From an uncultured Actinomycetes bacterium (GTDB lineage: Bacteria; Actinomycetota; Thermoleophilia; RBG-16-64-13): 55,761 nt of DNA. The translations under genes were made by a program, and so were the position numbers. Where the stretch lies: assembly GCA_903873715.1 (NCBI GenBank), contig CAIQPS010000061.1, positions 1 to 55,761 on the forward strand, read 5' to 3'. Below are positions 1-7,425 of the stretch, piece by piece (within the stretch, counting starts at the first letter, position 1; every line of letters begins with the position of its first letter). Below the pieces are notes generated by a model, which saw only the letters and a program-made list of their open reading frames with translations, searched no databases and was not told the origin of the DNA.

Positions 1-28
1 AGCCCGGCCCCTGCGCCCCGCCTCTCCC

Positions 29-2698
29 CTAGGGCGCCTGGATGAGCGTCCCGTAGATGTCCAGGGCGTCCAGGTTCACCTTGGCACTGGTGGCCCCGGT
101 GGTGATCTGCCCGGAGTAGTCCAGGGTGACGGTGTGGGTGGCGTAGGGCATGCCGGTCTTGACGTAGAGCAGCTGCTGGTAGAGGGTGCCGCCGGCGTTG
201 TAGAGGCTGGGATAGGCACCGGCGGCCAGGGGGACGGCGTCGATGGTGATCTTCATCTTGCCCCAGTCCGGGCCCTTGGTGGAGACCAGGCGGAAGCCGG
301 TGCCGGTGAACGTGAAGGTGAGGGCCCCGGCGGAGGTCCTGGTCTTCATGTAGCCGCCGGAGTAGCTCGCGCTATACGGGGTGGTGCTGGTCCAGGCCGA
401 GGCGTAGGCGATGCGGGTGCTCGATTCCTGGTAGCGGGTGTAGGCCGGGGTGAGGCCCCCGTCCACCACCAGGGCGTCCAGGTCGATGAGGGACCCGGCG
501 GGGTTGCCGGAGGCGTAGTCGAGCACCACGGTGTGGGCGGCGTCGGCAAGGACGGCCGAGGTGTAGACCGTCACCTTGGCTGCGGCGGTGGCGGCGTGGA
601 GGTCGATGGCGACGGCCGCGGCCCCGTCCAGCTTGAGGGTCATCGTGCCGTAGGTGGGGCCTTTGGCCGCCACGATGCTGATGCTCTTGCCGGTGAAGCG
701 GATGGAGAGCGGGGCCCCGGTCGAGTTGCGGGTCTTGATGAAGCCCCCGGAGTAGCTGGTGGAGCTGGTGCGGGGCCAGGCGGTGTAGAAGGAGAGGAGT
801 TGGGAGTCCTCCTGGTAGGTGGTGAGGGCGAAGGTGAAGTCGTTGCCGGTGCCGGTGATGGCGCTGGTGCCCAGCGGGGTGGTGACGGTGACGTCCACCT
901 TGCCGGCGACGTGGATGGGGGTGGTGCAGGTGATGGTGGTGGAGTTCACCACCACCACATTGGTGGCGGCCGTGGTGCCGAACTTCACCGCGGTGGCCCC
1001 GGTGAGGTCGGTGCCGGTGAGGGTGACGGCCGTGCCGCCGCCGCTGGGACCGGTGTGGAGGGAGAGGGCGGTGACGGTGGGGAGCGCTGCGGCCAGTGTG
1101 GTGGAAGAGAAGGCGGCCGACGCCGTCCCGATCTTGAGAGTGGTGGTCACCTTGGTGTTGTAGTTCGCCGAGGAGGTGTGCCGCACCGCCACGGAGTGAC
1201 CGCTCGTGATGGTGCCGGCGACATTGGTCCACGAGCCGGCATCGATCTGGTATTCGCCGTTCGTCACCGTGATCAGGGTCGGACAGTCGATGAGGGAGAT
1301 GGTCACGGGGCTCGTCGTCTGCATGGTGCTGCGCGCGGCACCGGTGACCGAAGTGAAGCTGAAGGCGTTCGGCGTCACGTCTCCCCAGAAGCGCCACTCC
1401 AGCATGAAGTCGCCGGATTCGATATATCCGTCCACCTGGATGTAGTAGGTGACCCCGGCCGTCGCCGCGAACGTCACGTAACTCTGCATGAGGGTGTTGC
1501 TGTCGATCTCGTAGTCCTCGTTGGAAGCCACCACATCCAGGTTCCAGCCTGGCGTGCCGGTGTTGATGCCCCCTGCCCCGGCCTTGTAGACCGAGAGTTC
1601 CGTGTCGAAGTTGGCGTTCAGAGTCTGGAAGTAGACCGAAGCGGTCCCTTTCGCGGTCCATTCGTACCAGACCGAATGGCCGCTGAAACCGGGGGCGAGC
1701 GCCGGTTCGTCGGTCTCGGCGGTCGAGCCGATGGTCCAGCCCTGTTTGATCTGGAGACCGGTCCCGTCGAGGACCGTCCGGTTGGCGAAGTTGTCGTTCG
1801 GCGGCGCCGACGGCACCGTCCAGAGCATGTTGACGAAGCCGGAGCCCTGGTATCCGCCGACCTGGACATAGTAGGTCGTCCCCGCCGTCGCGGAGAAGGA
1901 GACGCGGCTTTCCAGGCCCGTCGACCAGTCGTCGTTCTGATCGGCCACCACCAGGTTCCACCCGCTCGTCGCAGGTTTCACACCGCCCGTGTCCGCCCAG
2001 TAGACCGCGAGTTGCGTGTCGAAGTCCGACCCGAACAGGGTGATGCTCGCGGAGCCGCTCACGCTCGGGGTCCACTGGAACCAGATGGTCTGCCCTCCGC
2101 CATCCATGACCGGCTCGTTCGCCTCGGTGGAAGCGCCGTGGCTCATGCCGGTCCAGACGCCGGAGTTCCCCGCCATGGTCGACCGGTTCGCGAAGAGGTC
2201 GTTCGCCGGCAACGCCAGCATCCCCCAACTGAGGCTTATGGACCCCTCGCCGGTGCCCCCGTCGACCTGGATGTAATACGTGACCCCGGCCGTCGCCGCG
2301 AACGACGCGCGGCTGGGGCCGAAGAATCCGAGGATATCGTCGTTGAATCCCACCTACACCAGGTTCCAGCCGTAGGCGCCGGTGTTCACACCGCCCGCTC
2401 CGGCCTTGTAGATGGTCACGACGGTGTCGAAGTCAGAGCCGGTCAGATCGATCACTGCGGCCTTCGACTGACTCGGGGTCCACTGGTACCACACCGTCTC
2501 CCCCAGACCGACCGAGACGGGCTCGTTGGTCTGGGACGTGGCCCCGATGATGGACCCTGTCGTGGACCCGCTGTCCCCCGCAAGCGTGGCGCGCGAACTG
2601 AAGTCGTCGTTCGCAGGCGTGGCGGCCAACGCGGTACCGCTCATCAGCAGCGCGAGCGCGAACGCCAGCGCGAGAGCGGCATACAGGGACCGTTTCAT
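29..2698 (-). pseudogene. Secreted repeat surface protein interrupted by an in-frame TAG
   Basis: A single reading frame runs from an ATG at 2698 (GGAGG about 6 nt upstream) to TAG at 29-31, except for one TAG at 2354-2356 after about 114 codons. The N-terminus is a signal peptide (MKRSL, then a hydrophobic stretch ending ALA-A). At least three bacterial pre-peptidase-like repeats follow, each with WNL and a TYY-QVDG-type strand; then an IPT/TIG-like domain (roughly residues 530-630 of the full frame) and two copies of a C-terminal beta module beginning YQE. The TAG lies inside the first repeat at a position that is valine in the next repeat, and the repeat length is unchanged, so this looks like one gene with a nonsense codon. 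It may be a pseudogene, a readthrough product or a sequencing error. If translation restarts at the GTG at 2353, the product has no signal peptide. Likely a cell-surface or extracellular binding protein; substrate unknown. Confidence 0.75.
2354..2356 (-). other. In-frame amber codon splitting the surface protein gene
   Basis: The reverse-strand codons around this site read Asn-Leu-Val-TAG-Val-Gly-Phe-Asn. Both sides continue the same repeat in the same frame. TAG is an ordinary stop elsewhere in the window (for example at 14290, 18604, 22066, 26330, 33254 and 35031), so genome-wide reassignment is not supported. Confidence 0.85.
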
Positions 2699-2922
2699 GT
2701 TCTGCCTCCGATGCAGTGGTGCGGAACGCCCTGGGCGGGGCCGATGCGAGAAGAGACTAACGTCGGGGGGCACAAAATGCTAGGTGGTTTGCCCCGCTCG
2801 GCCAGAGGGTAATCATCCCGACACAAGGCCGCTGCGCGTACCACAAAGGCGTACACTGGTGTTAATCAGTGTGGCTCGTAGGCCGATATAAGAACCGCAA
2901 GGCGCTGGAGAAGGGAGCGGCG

Positions 2923-3174
2923 ATGCGCGGTAACGTCCTACTTGCTGTTATGACTCTTGCGATCACGATCTTCGTGATGGTGCCGGTGCTGGTCTCCGCC
3001 CTCGGAGGGGGCAGACCGCATCACCGCCACCGCCACGCGGGAGTCCCCGGGTCGATACCCCCCACCGCCGTCCAGCAGTGGCACGTGCACCGCATCGACC
3101 CGGTGGATGGCGCCGGGATCTCCCGGTCCGCCCGGCTCGACGACTCCCACCAGCCGGAGGCCCACGAACACTGA
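2923..3174 (+). CDS. Small exported or membrane-anchored protein, hypothetical
   Basis: An 83-residue frame starts at ATG 2923 with a purine-rich RBS (AAGGGAG) about 6 nt upstream. Residues 4-26 form one strong hydrophobic segment, either a signal peptide or an N-terminal anchor. The rest is His-, Pro- and Arg-rich (HHRHRH near residue 32, ending HQPEAHEH), which may bind metal. No family was recognised. A clear terminator follows within about 60 nt, which supports a real transcription unit. A small inverted repeat, ACACTG/CAGTGT at 2853-2872, lies about 50 nt upstream and could be an operator. The histidine clusters could also be a by-product of GC-rich sequence. Confidence 0.5.
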   Translation: MRGNVLLAVMTLAITIFVMVPVLVSALGGGRPHHRHRHAGVPGSIPPTAVQQWHVHRIDPVDGAGISRSARLDDSHQPEAHEH

Positions 3175-3231
3175 CCGGGCCGGGAGGCCTGGACCTCCGG
3201 ACCGAACGACCAGCCCCTTCGCCCTGCAAAC

Positions 3232-3260
3232 GGCCCGGCGACACCAGCCGGGCCTTTCTT
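3232..3260 (+). terminator. Rho-independent terminator after the small exported protein
   Basis: An 8-bp stem GGCCCGGC / GCCGGGCC with a 7-nt loop is followed by TTTCTT on the + strand. It lies 57 nt past the stop at 3174. Confidence 0.8.
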
Positions 3261-3280
3261 GCGGGTCGGCCCAGATAAGC

Positions 3281-3379
3281 GAAGGCCCCGGAGGGGGGGT
3301 CCGGGGCCTTTATGCTCTCGAGTGGGGTGCTCGATGAGGAGGGGTAGCATCAGGATAGACCCCGGGGCATAAGGGACGT
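3281..3379. repeat. Three-hairpin intergenic repeat, copy 1
   Basis: Copy 1 of a roughly 100-bp element. In + orientation it has a 10-bp GC-rich hairpin at 3282-3310, a CTCGAG/CTCGA hairpin around 3315-3336, a GGGGT...ACCCC hairpin around 3341-3363, then the conserved tail AAGGRAYGTGTAA. It lies between the small + strand gene and the 3' end of the minus-strand C39-like peptidase gene. Read on the minus strand, it would be the 3' UTR of that gene, ending in the GC-rich hairpin. Copy 2 is at 5362-5463. Confidence 0.8.
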
Positions 3380-3447
3380 GTAAGGCCTGTCCGCCGCATG
3401 CCGCCCGGCGGCCACGAGCCCCGGCGCCGCGAGAGACGCGCCCGGCG

Positions 3448-4437
3448 TCACTTGGGCCAGACGTCCACCGCGTCGATGTTCACCCGCGTGCCGGCGCCGG
3501 TCACAGCCGGTCTGCCGAGCCATGCGATCACCACGGTGTGGGCCCCGGCCAGAAGCGTGCCGGTGGACCACACCTTCGCCTGCCGCACCACGGAGGTGCT
3601 GTAGAGACTCACGTTCGCCGGCGCCTTGCCGTCCACACTCACCGAGGCGAGCCCCTGCAGCAACCCCGTCGTCGCTATCCAGTCCAGCCGGACCCCGGTG
3701 AAGCGGATGGTGGCCGTCGCGGCCGCGTCGGTGAAGGTGTAGCTGCCGCCCGAAGCGCCCGTGGTCACGAACGGCTGCCAGGCGCCGGTGTAGGTGAACA
3801 GCGAGGCCGTCTGCTCGTAGCGGGTGTACGGCAGGGGCGCCGGCGGCGCATGGGTGCCGTGATAGAGCCGGTAGCCCTTGATGGCCGTCCCGGGCGATCC
3901 GTAGCGGCTGTTGAGCGTCGTGCGATCCCCGTAGCCGGGGTCGTTGATGTAGTAGGTGGACCCATCCCGCCCGGTGATGGTCACGAAATGCGTGTTGCCC
4001 TTGAGGTAGACCTTCGCCACCACGGGATATCCGGAATCCAACTCCCGGTTGATGGTGGTGAGCGAGCAGTAGTCGGCGCGGCCTATGTAGGAGATCGTCC
4101 CGCCGGCGGCCTTGGGCACGTATTGCCAGTAGATGGCCCCGCCCGAGGTGAACCCGCCCAGCGAGCTGAGCGCCTTGCACAGCCCGCCCGGGTCCTTGGT
4201 GGACCCATAGTAGGCGGCCACCATGGCGCAGGCGGTCACGGCACAGCCGGACCCGGACATGGTGTACGAGCTGCTCCCCAGATGCAGGTACCCCCAGCGC
4301 GGGTCGCTCTGCTTCCAGACAGGGACGTCCATGCGGTAGGCGAGCGCCGCCGGAGCCAAGACGGCCCCGATGACGAACGCGGTGAGCAGTACCAGGAGCG
4401 GCAGCAGGATACGGCGTCTCAAAAGGCCCCTCTTCAT
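3448..4437 (-). CDS. Secreted C39-like cysteine peptidase with C-terminal binding module
   Basis: A 329-residue protein. The ATG at 4437 puts an Arg-rich n-region and a hydrophobic signal segment (residues 1-33, ending ALA) at the N-terminus; an ATG 16 codons upstream is possible but spoils this arrangement. Residues about 35-200 resemble the C39-like papain-fold family: a catalytic-type Cys65 in SGSGCAVTAC, a THFVTI histidine motif and INDPGYG, which would supply the Asp. Residues about 205-329 repeat the C-terminal module (RYEQ start, DAVDVW end) found twice in the surface protein at 29-2353, so it is probably anchored to or binding the same surface ligand. Family members cleave peptide bonds; the substrate here is unknown. 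Copy 1 of the three-hairpin element lies just downstream. Confidence 0.8.
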   Translation of the reverse strand: MKRGLLRRRILLPLLVLLTAFVIGAVLAPAALAYRMDVPVWKQSDPRWGYLHLGSSSYTMSGSGCAVTACAMVAAYYGSTKDPGGLCKALSSLGGFTSGGAIYWQYVPKAAGGTISYIGRADYCSLTTINRELDSGYPVVAKVYLKGNTHFVTITGRDGSTYYINDPGYGDRTTLNSRYGSPGTAIKGYRLYHGTHAPPAPLPYTRYEQTASLFTYTGAWQPFVTTGASGGSYTFTDAAATATIRFTGVRLDWIATTGLLQGLASVSVDGKAPANVSLYSTSVVRQAKVWSTGTLLAGAHTVVIAWLGRPAVTGAGTRVNIDAVDVWPK

Positions 4438-4517
4438 CGGGTGTCGTCCGTTCCTTGTTTGATTCGGCCCGCAGTGGGCATGCACCTTCGTGGCCGCGCG
4501 CGCCGGCCCGCCGCCCC

Positions 4518-5228
4518 TCAGCCCCCGTACCGGTTGAAGTACGTGAAATCGCCCACCTCGCGGCGCACGCGCAGATAGTCCTCCGGCTGTTTCACCGGAT
4601 AGCCCAAGCGCACCGAGTACGCCACCCGCAGGTGGTCCGGTATCCCCAGGATGTCCTTGAGCTCCGCGTCTCCGGCCAGCAGGCTGACGATCTGCACCCC
4701 CAGCCCCAGGCCCTCCGCCTCCAGCCAGATGTTCTCCATGAGGCAGCCGAGGCTGATGATGCCGAGGAAGTCGCCCTCAGAGGCCGGAGCCCGGCGGGTT
4801 GGGTCGTACACCACGACGAGCATCACCGGGCCGGGCAGGAGCGCCCGCTGCCGGGACGATATGCCGTCCTTGCCGAGTGCGTCGGCCTGGGTGTCGGGCT
4901 TGAAGTCGGGGGTCTGCCAGGCGGCGGGGAACATGGAGGCGAGCAGGCCGGTCTTGCGCTCGAGCAGCGCCTCTTTGGAGAACGAGAGCTGCTCGTAGTT
5001 CTCTTTGATGAACGCTTCCGAGATGGGCCGCTCGGCCTGCGCCAGTCGGGCGAGCACAGCCGGGTCGTCCACCGCGACGATCTCCCAGTTCTGCATGTTG
5101 TGGGCGCTGGGTGTCCAACGGGCGGCCTCGAGCACGCGCAGCAGGTCCTCCTTGGGGATGGCCCGCGCCATGTCGAACGGCACCCTCCAGGATTTCCTGT
5201 CTCGGATCAGATCCAGCGGATCGGGCAT
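4518..5228 (-). CDS. Nitroreductase-family FMN flavoprotein
   Basis: A 236-residue protein starting at ATG 5228, behind AGGAGG with a 7-nt spacer. It begins MPDPLDLIRDRKSWR, and the R-S-x-R-type start and AARWTPSAHNMQNWEIV match the FMN-binding N-terminal part of nitroreductases. The later segment with EAEGLGLGVQIVSL and the C-terminal LGYPVKQPEDYLRV are typical of the family, and the length is normal. These are cytosolic NAD(P)H-dependent oxidoreductases of nitroaromatics, quinones or flavins; the physiological substrate cannot be told from sequence. It appears to be monocistronic. The region upstream (5229-5361) contains no other gene. Confidence 0.85.
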   Translation of the reverse strand: MPDPLDLIRDRKSWRVPFDMARAIPKEDLLRVLEAARWTPSAHNMQNWEIVAVDDPAVLARLAQAERPISEAFIKENYEQLSFSKEALLERKTGLLASMFPAAWQTPDFKPDTQADALGKDGISSRQRALLPGPVMLVVVYDPTRRAPASEGDFLGIISLGCLMENIWLEAEGLGLGVQIVSLLAGDAELKDILGIPDHLRVAYSVRLGYPVKQPEDYLRVRREVGDFTYFNRYGG

Positions 5229-5361
5229 GGTGACGCCTCCTGTGAGCGAAGAGCTTGGACGGGCGCGGCGCAGGCCGCGGGACGTGCTGTGGTCCAAGGA
5301 TAACCGCGACGGGGCCGCTGCGCGAGACGTTTCCGAGCCGCCATGGGTCCCCACAAAAGGG

Positions 5362-5463
5362 TAAGGCCCCGGTGGGGTGCTACCGGGGCCTTGTCTCTCG
5401 AGGGGGTGCTCGAAGAGGAGGGGTATCGTGAGGATACCCCTGCATTTGTAAGGAATGTGTAAA
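5362..5463. repeat. Three-hairpin intergenic repeat, copy 2
   Basis: Copy 2 of the element at 3281-3379. It has an 11-bp hairpin at 5363-5392 (AAGGCCCCGGT stem), a CTCTCGAG / CTCGAAGAG hairpin at 5395-5417, a perfect 9-bp hairpin at 5419-5441 (AGGGGTATC stem), and the tail AAGGAATGTGTAA. It lies 8 nt past the stop of the minus-strand phospholipase gene. Stem sequences differ from copy 1 but pairing is kept, which suggests a functional RNA. On the minus strand the last hairpin is followed by ACCCTTTTG, so it could also terminate transcription. Confidence 0.8.
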
Positions 5464-5470
5464 GCTGCCG

Positions 5471-6217
5471 CTACCCCTTGTAGCCGGCCGCTATCTGGAT
5501 GCTCGTGATGAGATCGGCCAGGCCGTTGGCCGCCTTGGCGAGCAGCATCTTGGTGGTGCTGTCGACGTTGGGCGCGTTGTAGCCGGCGGTGCCGTACGCG
5601 ATGTAGGCGTTGGCAAGCACGGTGTAGTAGTTGCGGGAGAACGTCGCCGCGTTCTTGGTGGCGGTCGCCGCATCGCTCACCGTCTGGTAGCCGTCCTTGG
5701 TGACAGTGGCCGGCTCGTGGCCGAGCACGTCGTTCTCGTAGACGCTGTGGTACTTGGTCTGGACGGTGACGTTGGAGAACTCATACGTGGTGTGCCACGG
5801 GTTGCAGATGTCGTCGAAGTAGTGGGCCATCAGCCCCACTTCCTTGCTGGCGGTGTAGAGGTCCTTGACCTTGAGCGCGTTGACCGCCAAGGTCCAGTGG
5901 GACTTCACCGTGTTCGGGGCGTTGCCGAGCCTCAGCAGCCCCCACAGGTCGTACGCGTGGTTGTTGAGGTCGTTGTAGACCTCGTCCGGATAGTGGCTGA
6001 AGCTCTGGGCGACGCTCACGTTGAGCCAGTCGGCCGACGTGGCGACGTTCTGGTTGGCGACCGTCTTCGCGGCACCGATGATCCAGTCGTGTGTGCCTAT
6101 GCCCGTCGGGGGGTTCCCCTCCGACCAAGCTCCCGCGACACCCGATATGCCGAGCATCGCCGCGCCCAACACGGCCACGAACACCATGAGCTTGAAGAAG
6201 CGGGACCTACCCTTCAT
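5471..6217 (-). CDS. Zinc-dependent phospholipase C family protein, secreted
   Basis: A 248-residue protein with ATG at 6217 and GGGAGG 5 nt upstream. Residues 1-30 are a signal peptide ending GAGA, so the mature chain would begin with Trp31. In bacterial zinc phospholipases C the mature N-terminal Trp itself binds zinc. Further ligands are visible in order: THDW near residue 44, AHYFDDICNPWH near residue 130 (H-x3-D-x5-H) and YHSVYEND (H-x3-E). The family hydrolyses phospholipid head groups or acts as nuclease-like P1/S1 enzymes. Export and an intact metal set support an active extracellular enzyme. Copy 2 of the three-hairpin element lies directly downstream. Confidence 0.85.
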   Translation of the reverse strand: MKGRSRFFKLMVFVAVLGAAMLGISGVAGAWSEGNPPTGIGTHDWIIGAAKTVANQNVATSADWLNVSVAQSFSHYPDEVYNDLNNHAYDLWGLLRLGNAPNTVKSHWTLAVNALKVKDLYTASKEVGLMAHYFDDICNPWHTTYEFSNVTVQTKYHSVYENDVLGHEPATVTKDGYQTVSDAATATKNAATFSRNYYTVLANAYIAYGTAGYNAPNVDSTTKMLLAKAANGLADLITSIQIAAGYKG

Positions 6218-6371
6218 GCGGACCTCCCCTCGGATCGCTGGCCGCCGGTACAGGCGCGCGCCGCAGCGCCTCTCGGCATCTACGAGTCGGTCCTATTCTA
6301 GTACATGCTGACCAGGGGGTAAATAGGCCGGAAGCAAGCGGCCCGCATGTCGCGTGCTGGTCCCTCGCGGC

Positions 6372-7301
6372 CTACCCTTCCTTGGCCGGGTCCCCGTCGT
6401 AGCCGCCCTCGGGGTTGAGGAAGATCTCCCCCGGCTTGCCGGGCAACGGGGTGAGCCAGTCGGGCGAGCTGTGCGGGAACAGCAGGCGCGCCTGCCAGTG
6501 GATGGCGAAATCCTCGGCCTTGACGTCCGGGTAGAACTTGAACATCCGCTCGACCATCTCGGCGCCGGTCTTGGCGCTGTGGTAGACCTCGTCGTAGTTG
6601 TCCAGATAGTCGATGGACCACTTGACGCAGTCGAGGTAGGTCTTGGAGGTGTCGTTCTGCGCGTCCTCCAGGATGGCCAGCTTGGCGGTGTCGCAGTGGC
6701 CCGGGATGACGATGCGCGGATCCAGGTCGAGCATGCGGGCGATGTCCTTGCGCCACTTCTTCCGGCGCTCGACGTTGCTCTCGATGGGCCACAGGTGGCA
6801 ATCGTGGAAGGCCACGTCGGTGGCGCACACCACTTTCAGCGACGGGATCCAGGCGATGGTGTTGTCGATGCTGTCGCCCTCGAAGCCGTCGTAGAACAGG
6901 ATCTCCTCACCCTCCAGCTCCAGTCGAGGTTCATGCATGGGCTGCGGGATGTACGTCTTGCTGGGGATGTCCGGGCCGAACCGGTCGATGGCCCACATGT
7001 CCACTTTGTCGCTGGAGGTGAAGACGATGTCCTTGACGGACTGCGGCAGTCCCACGACCTTCGCGTTCGGGAACGCGGCTTTGAGCACCTCGACGCCGAA
7101 GTGATGGTCCGGATGGAAGTGGCTCACGTAGATGTGGGTGAGGTTCTTCCGGGACAGGATGATCTCGGCCGCCATCTTGTGGCTGTCCGACAGGCACTGC
7201 GAAGCGTCGATGAGGATCGCGTCCTTCTCGCCGTAGACGAACGTCGAGTTGCTGTTGAACCCGAGGTAGCTATGCAGAAAGACCTTGTATTTGAGAGCCA
7301 C
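6372..7301 (-). CDS. Metallo-beta-lactamase-fold hydrolase
   Basis: A 309-residue cytosolic protein. The metal-binding HFHPDHH motif is at about residues 62-68, preceded by the DAILIDAS strand. A later ATDVAFHD supplies the bridging aspartate region and PGHCD a further histidine. There is a GGGGGAC ribosome site before the ATG. The insert after the metal motif and the C-terminal region with WQARLLFPHSSPDW are not diagnostic of a subfamily I recognise. Members include glyoxalase II, lactonases and flavin-linked proteins; a hydrolase of a small ester or thioester is the most that can be said. No obvious operon partner. Confidence 0.8.
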   Translation of the reverse strand: MALKYKVFLHSYLGFNSNSTFVYGEKDAILIDASQCLSDSHKMAAEIILSRKNLTHIYVSHFHPDHHFGVEVLKAAFPNAKVVGLPQSVKDIVFTSSDKVDMWAIDRFGPDIPSKTYIPQPMHEPRLELEGEEILFYDGFEGDSIDNTIAWIPSLKVVCATDVAFHDCHLWPIESNVERRKKWRKDIARMLDLDPRIVIPGHCDTAKLAILEDAQNDTSKTYLDCVKWSIDYLDNYDEVYHSAKTGAEMVERMFKFYPDVKAEDFAIHWQARLLFPHSSPDWLTPLPGKPGEIFLNPEGGYDGDPAKEG

Positions 7302-7425
7302 GTCGTCCCCCTGATGAGTTCTTGCGCAGACCGGGCGACCCGGTCAGCCGTGTGTGGATAGATGTAACCACATCCTGGCGCACTCGTTCTCCCCGGCCGC
7401 CTCGACTATCGAGGGCGGGACCGGT

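Noticed and set aside
2354-2356. Pyrrolysine or reassigned TAG as the explanation of the amber codon
   Set aside because: TAG ends many ordinary genes in this window and the protein family does not contain pyrrolysine; a mutation or error is simpler.
134-2812. An 892-codon open frame on the + strand opposite the surface protein gene
   Set aside because: It is a GC-driven antisense frame rich in Gly/Val/Asp/His with no domain, no RBS and no coding logic; the minus-strand frame has a signal peptide and repeats.
3341-5451. Short open frames after AGGAGGGG in both copies of the three-hairpin element (seven codons then TAA)
   Set aside because: The start would be GTG in one copy and ATC in the other, and the codons lie inside a hairpin; likely a by-product of the RNA structure.
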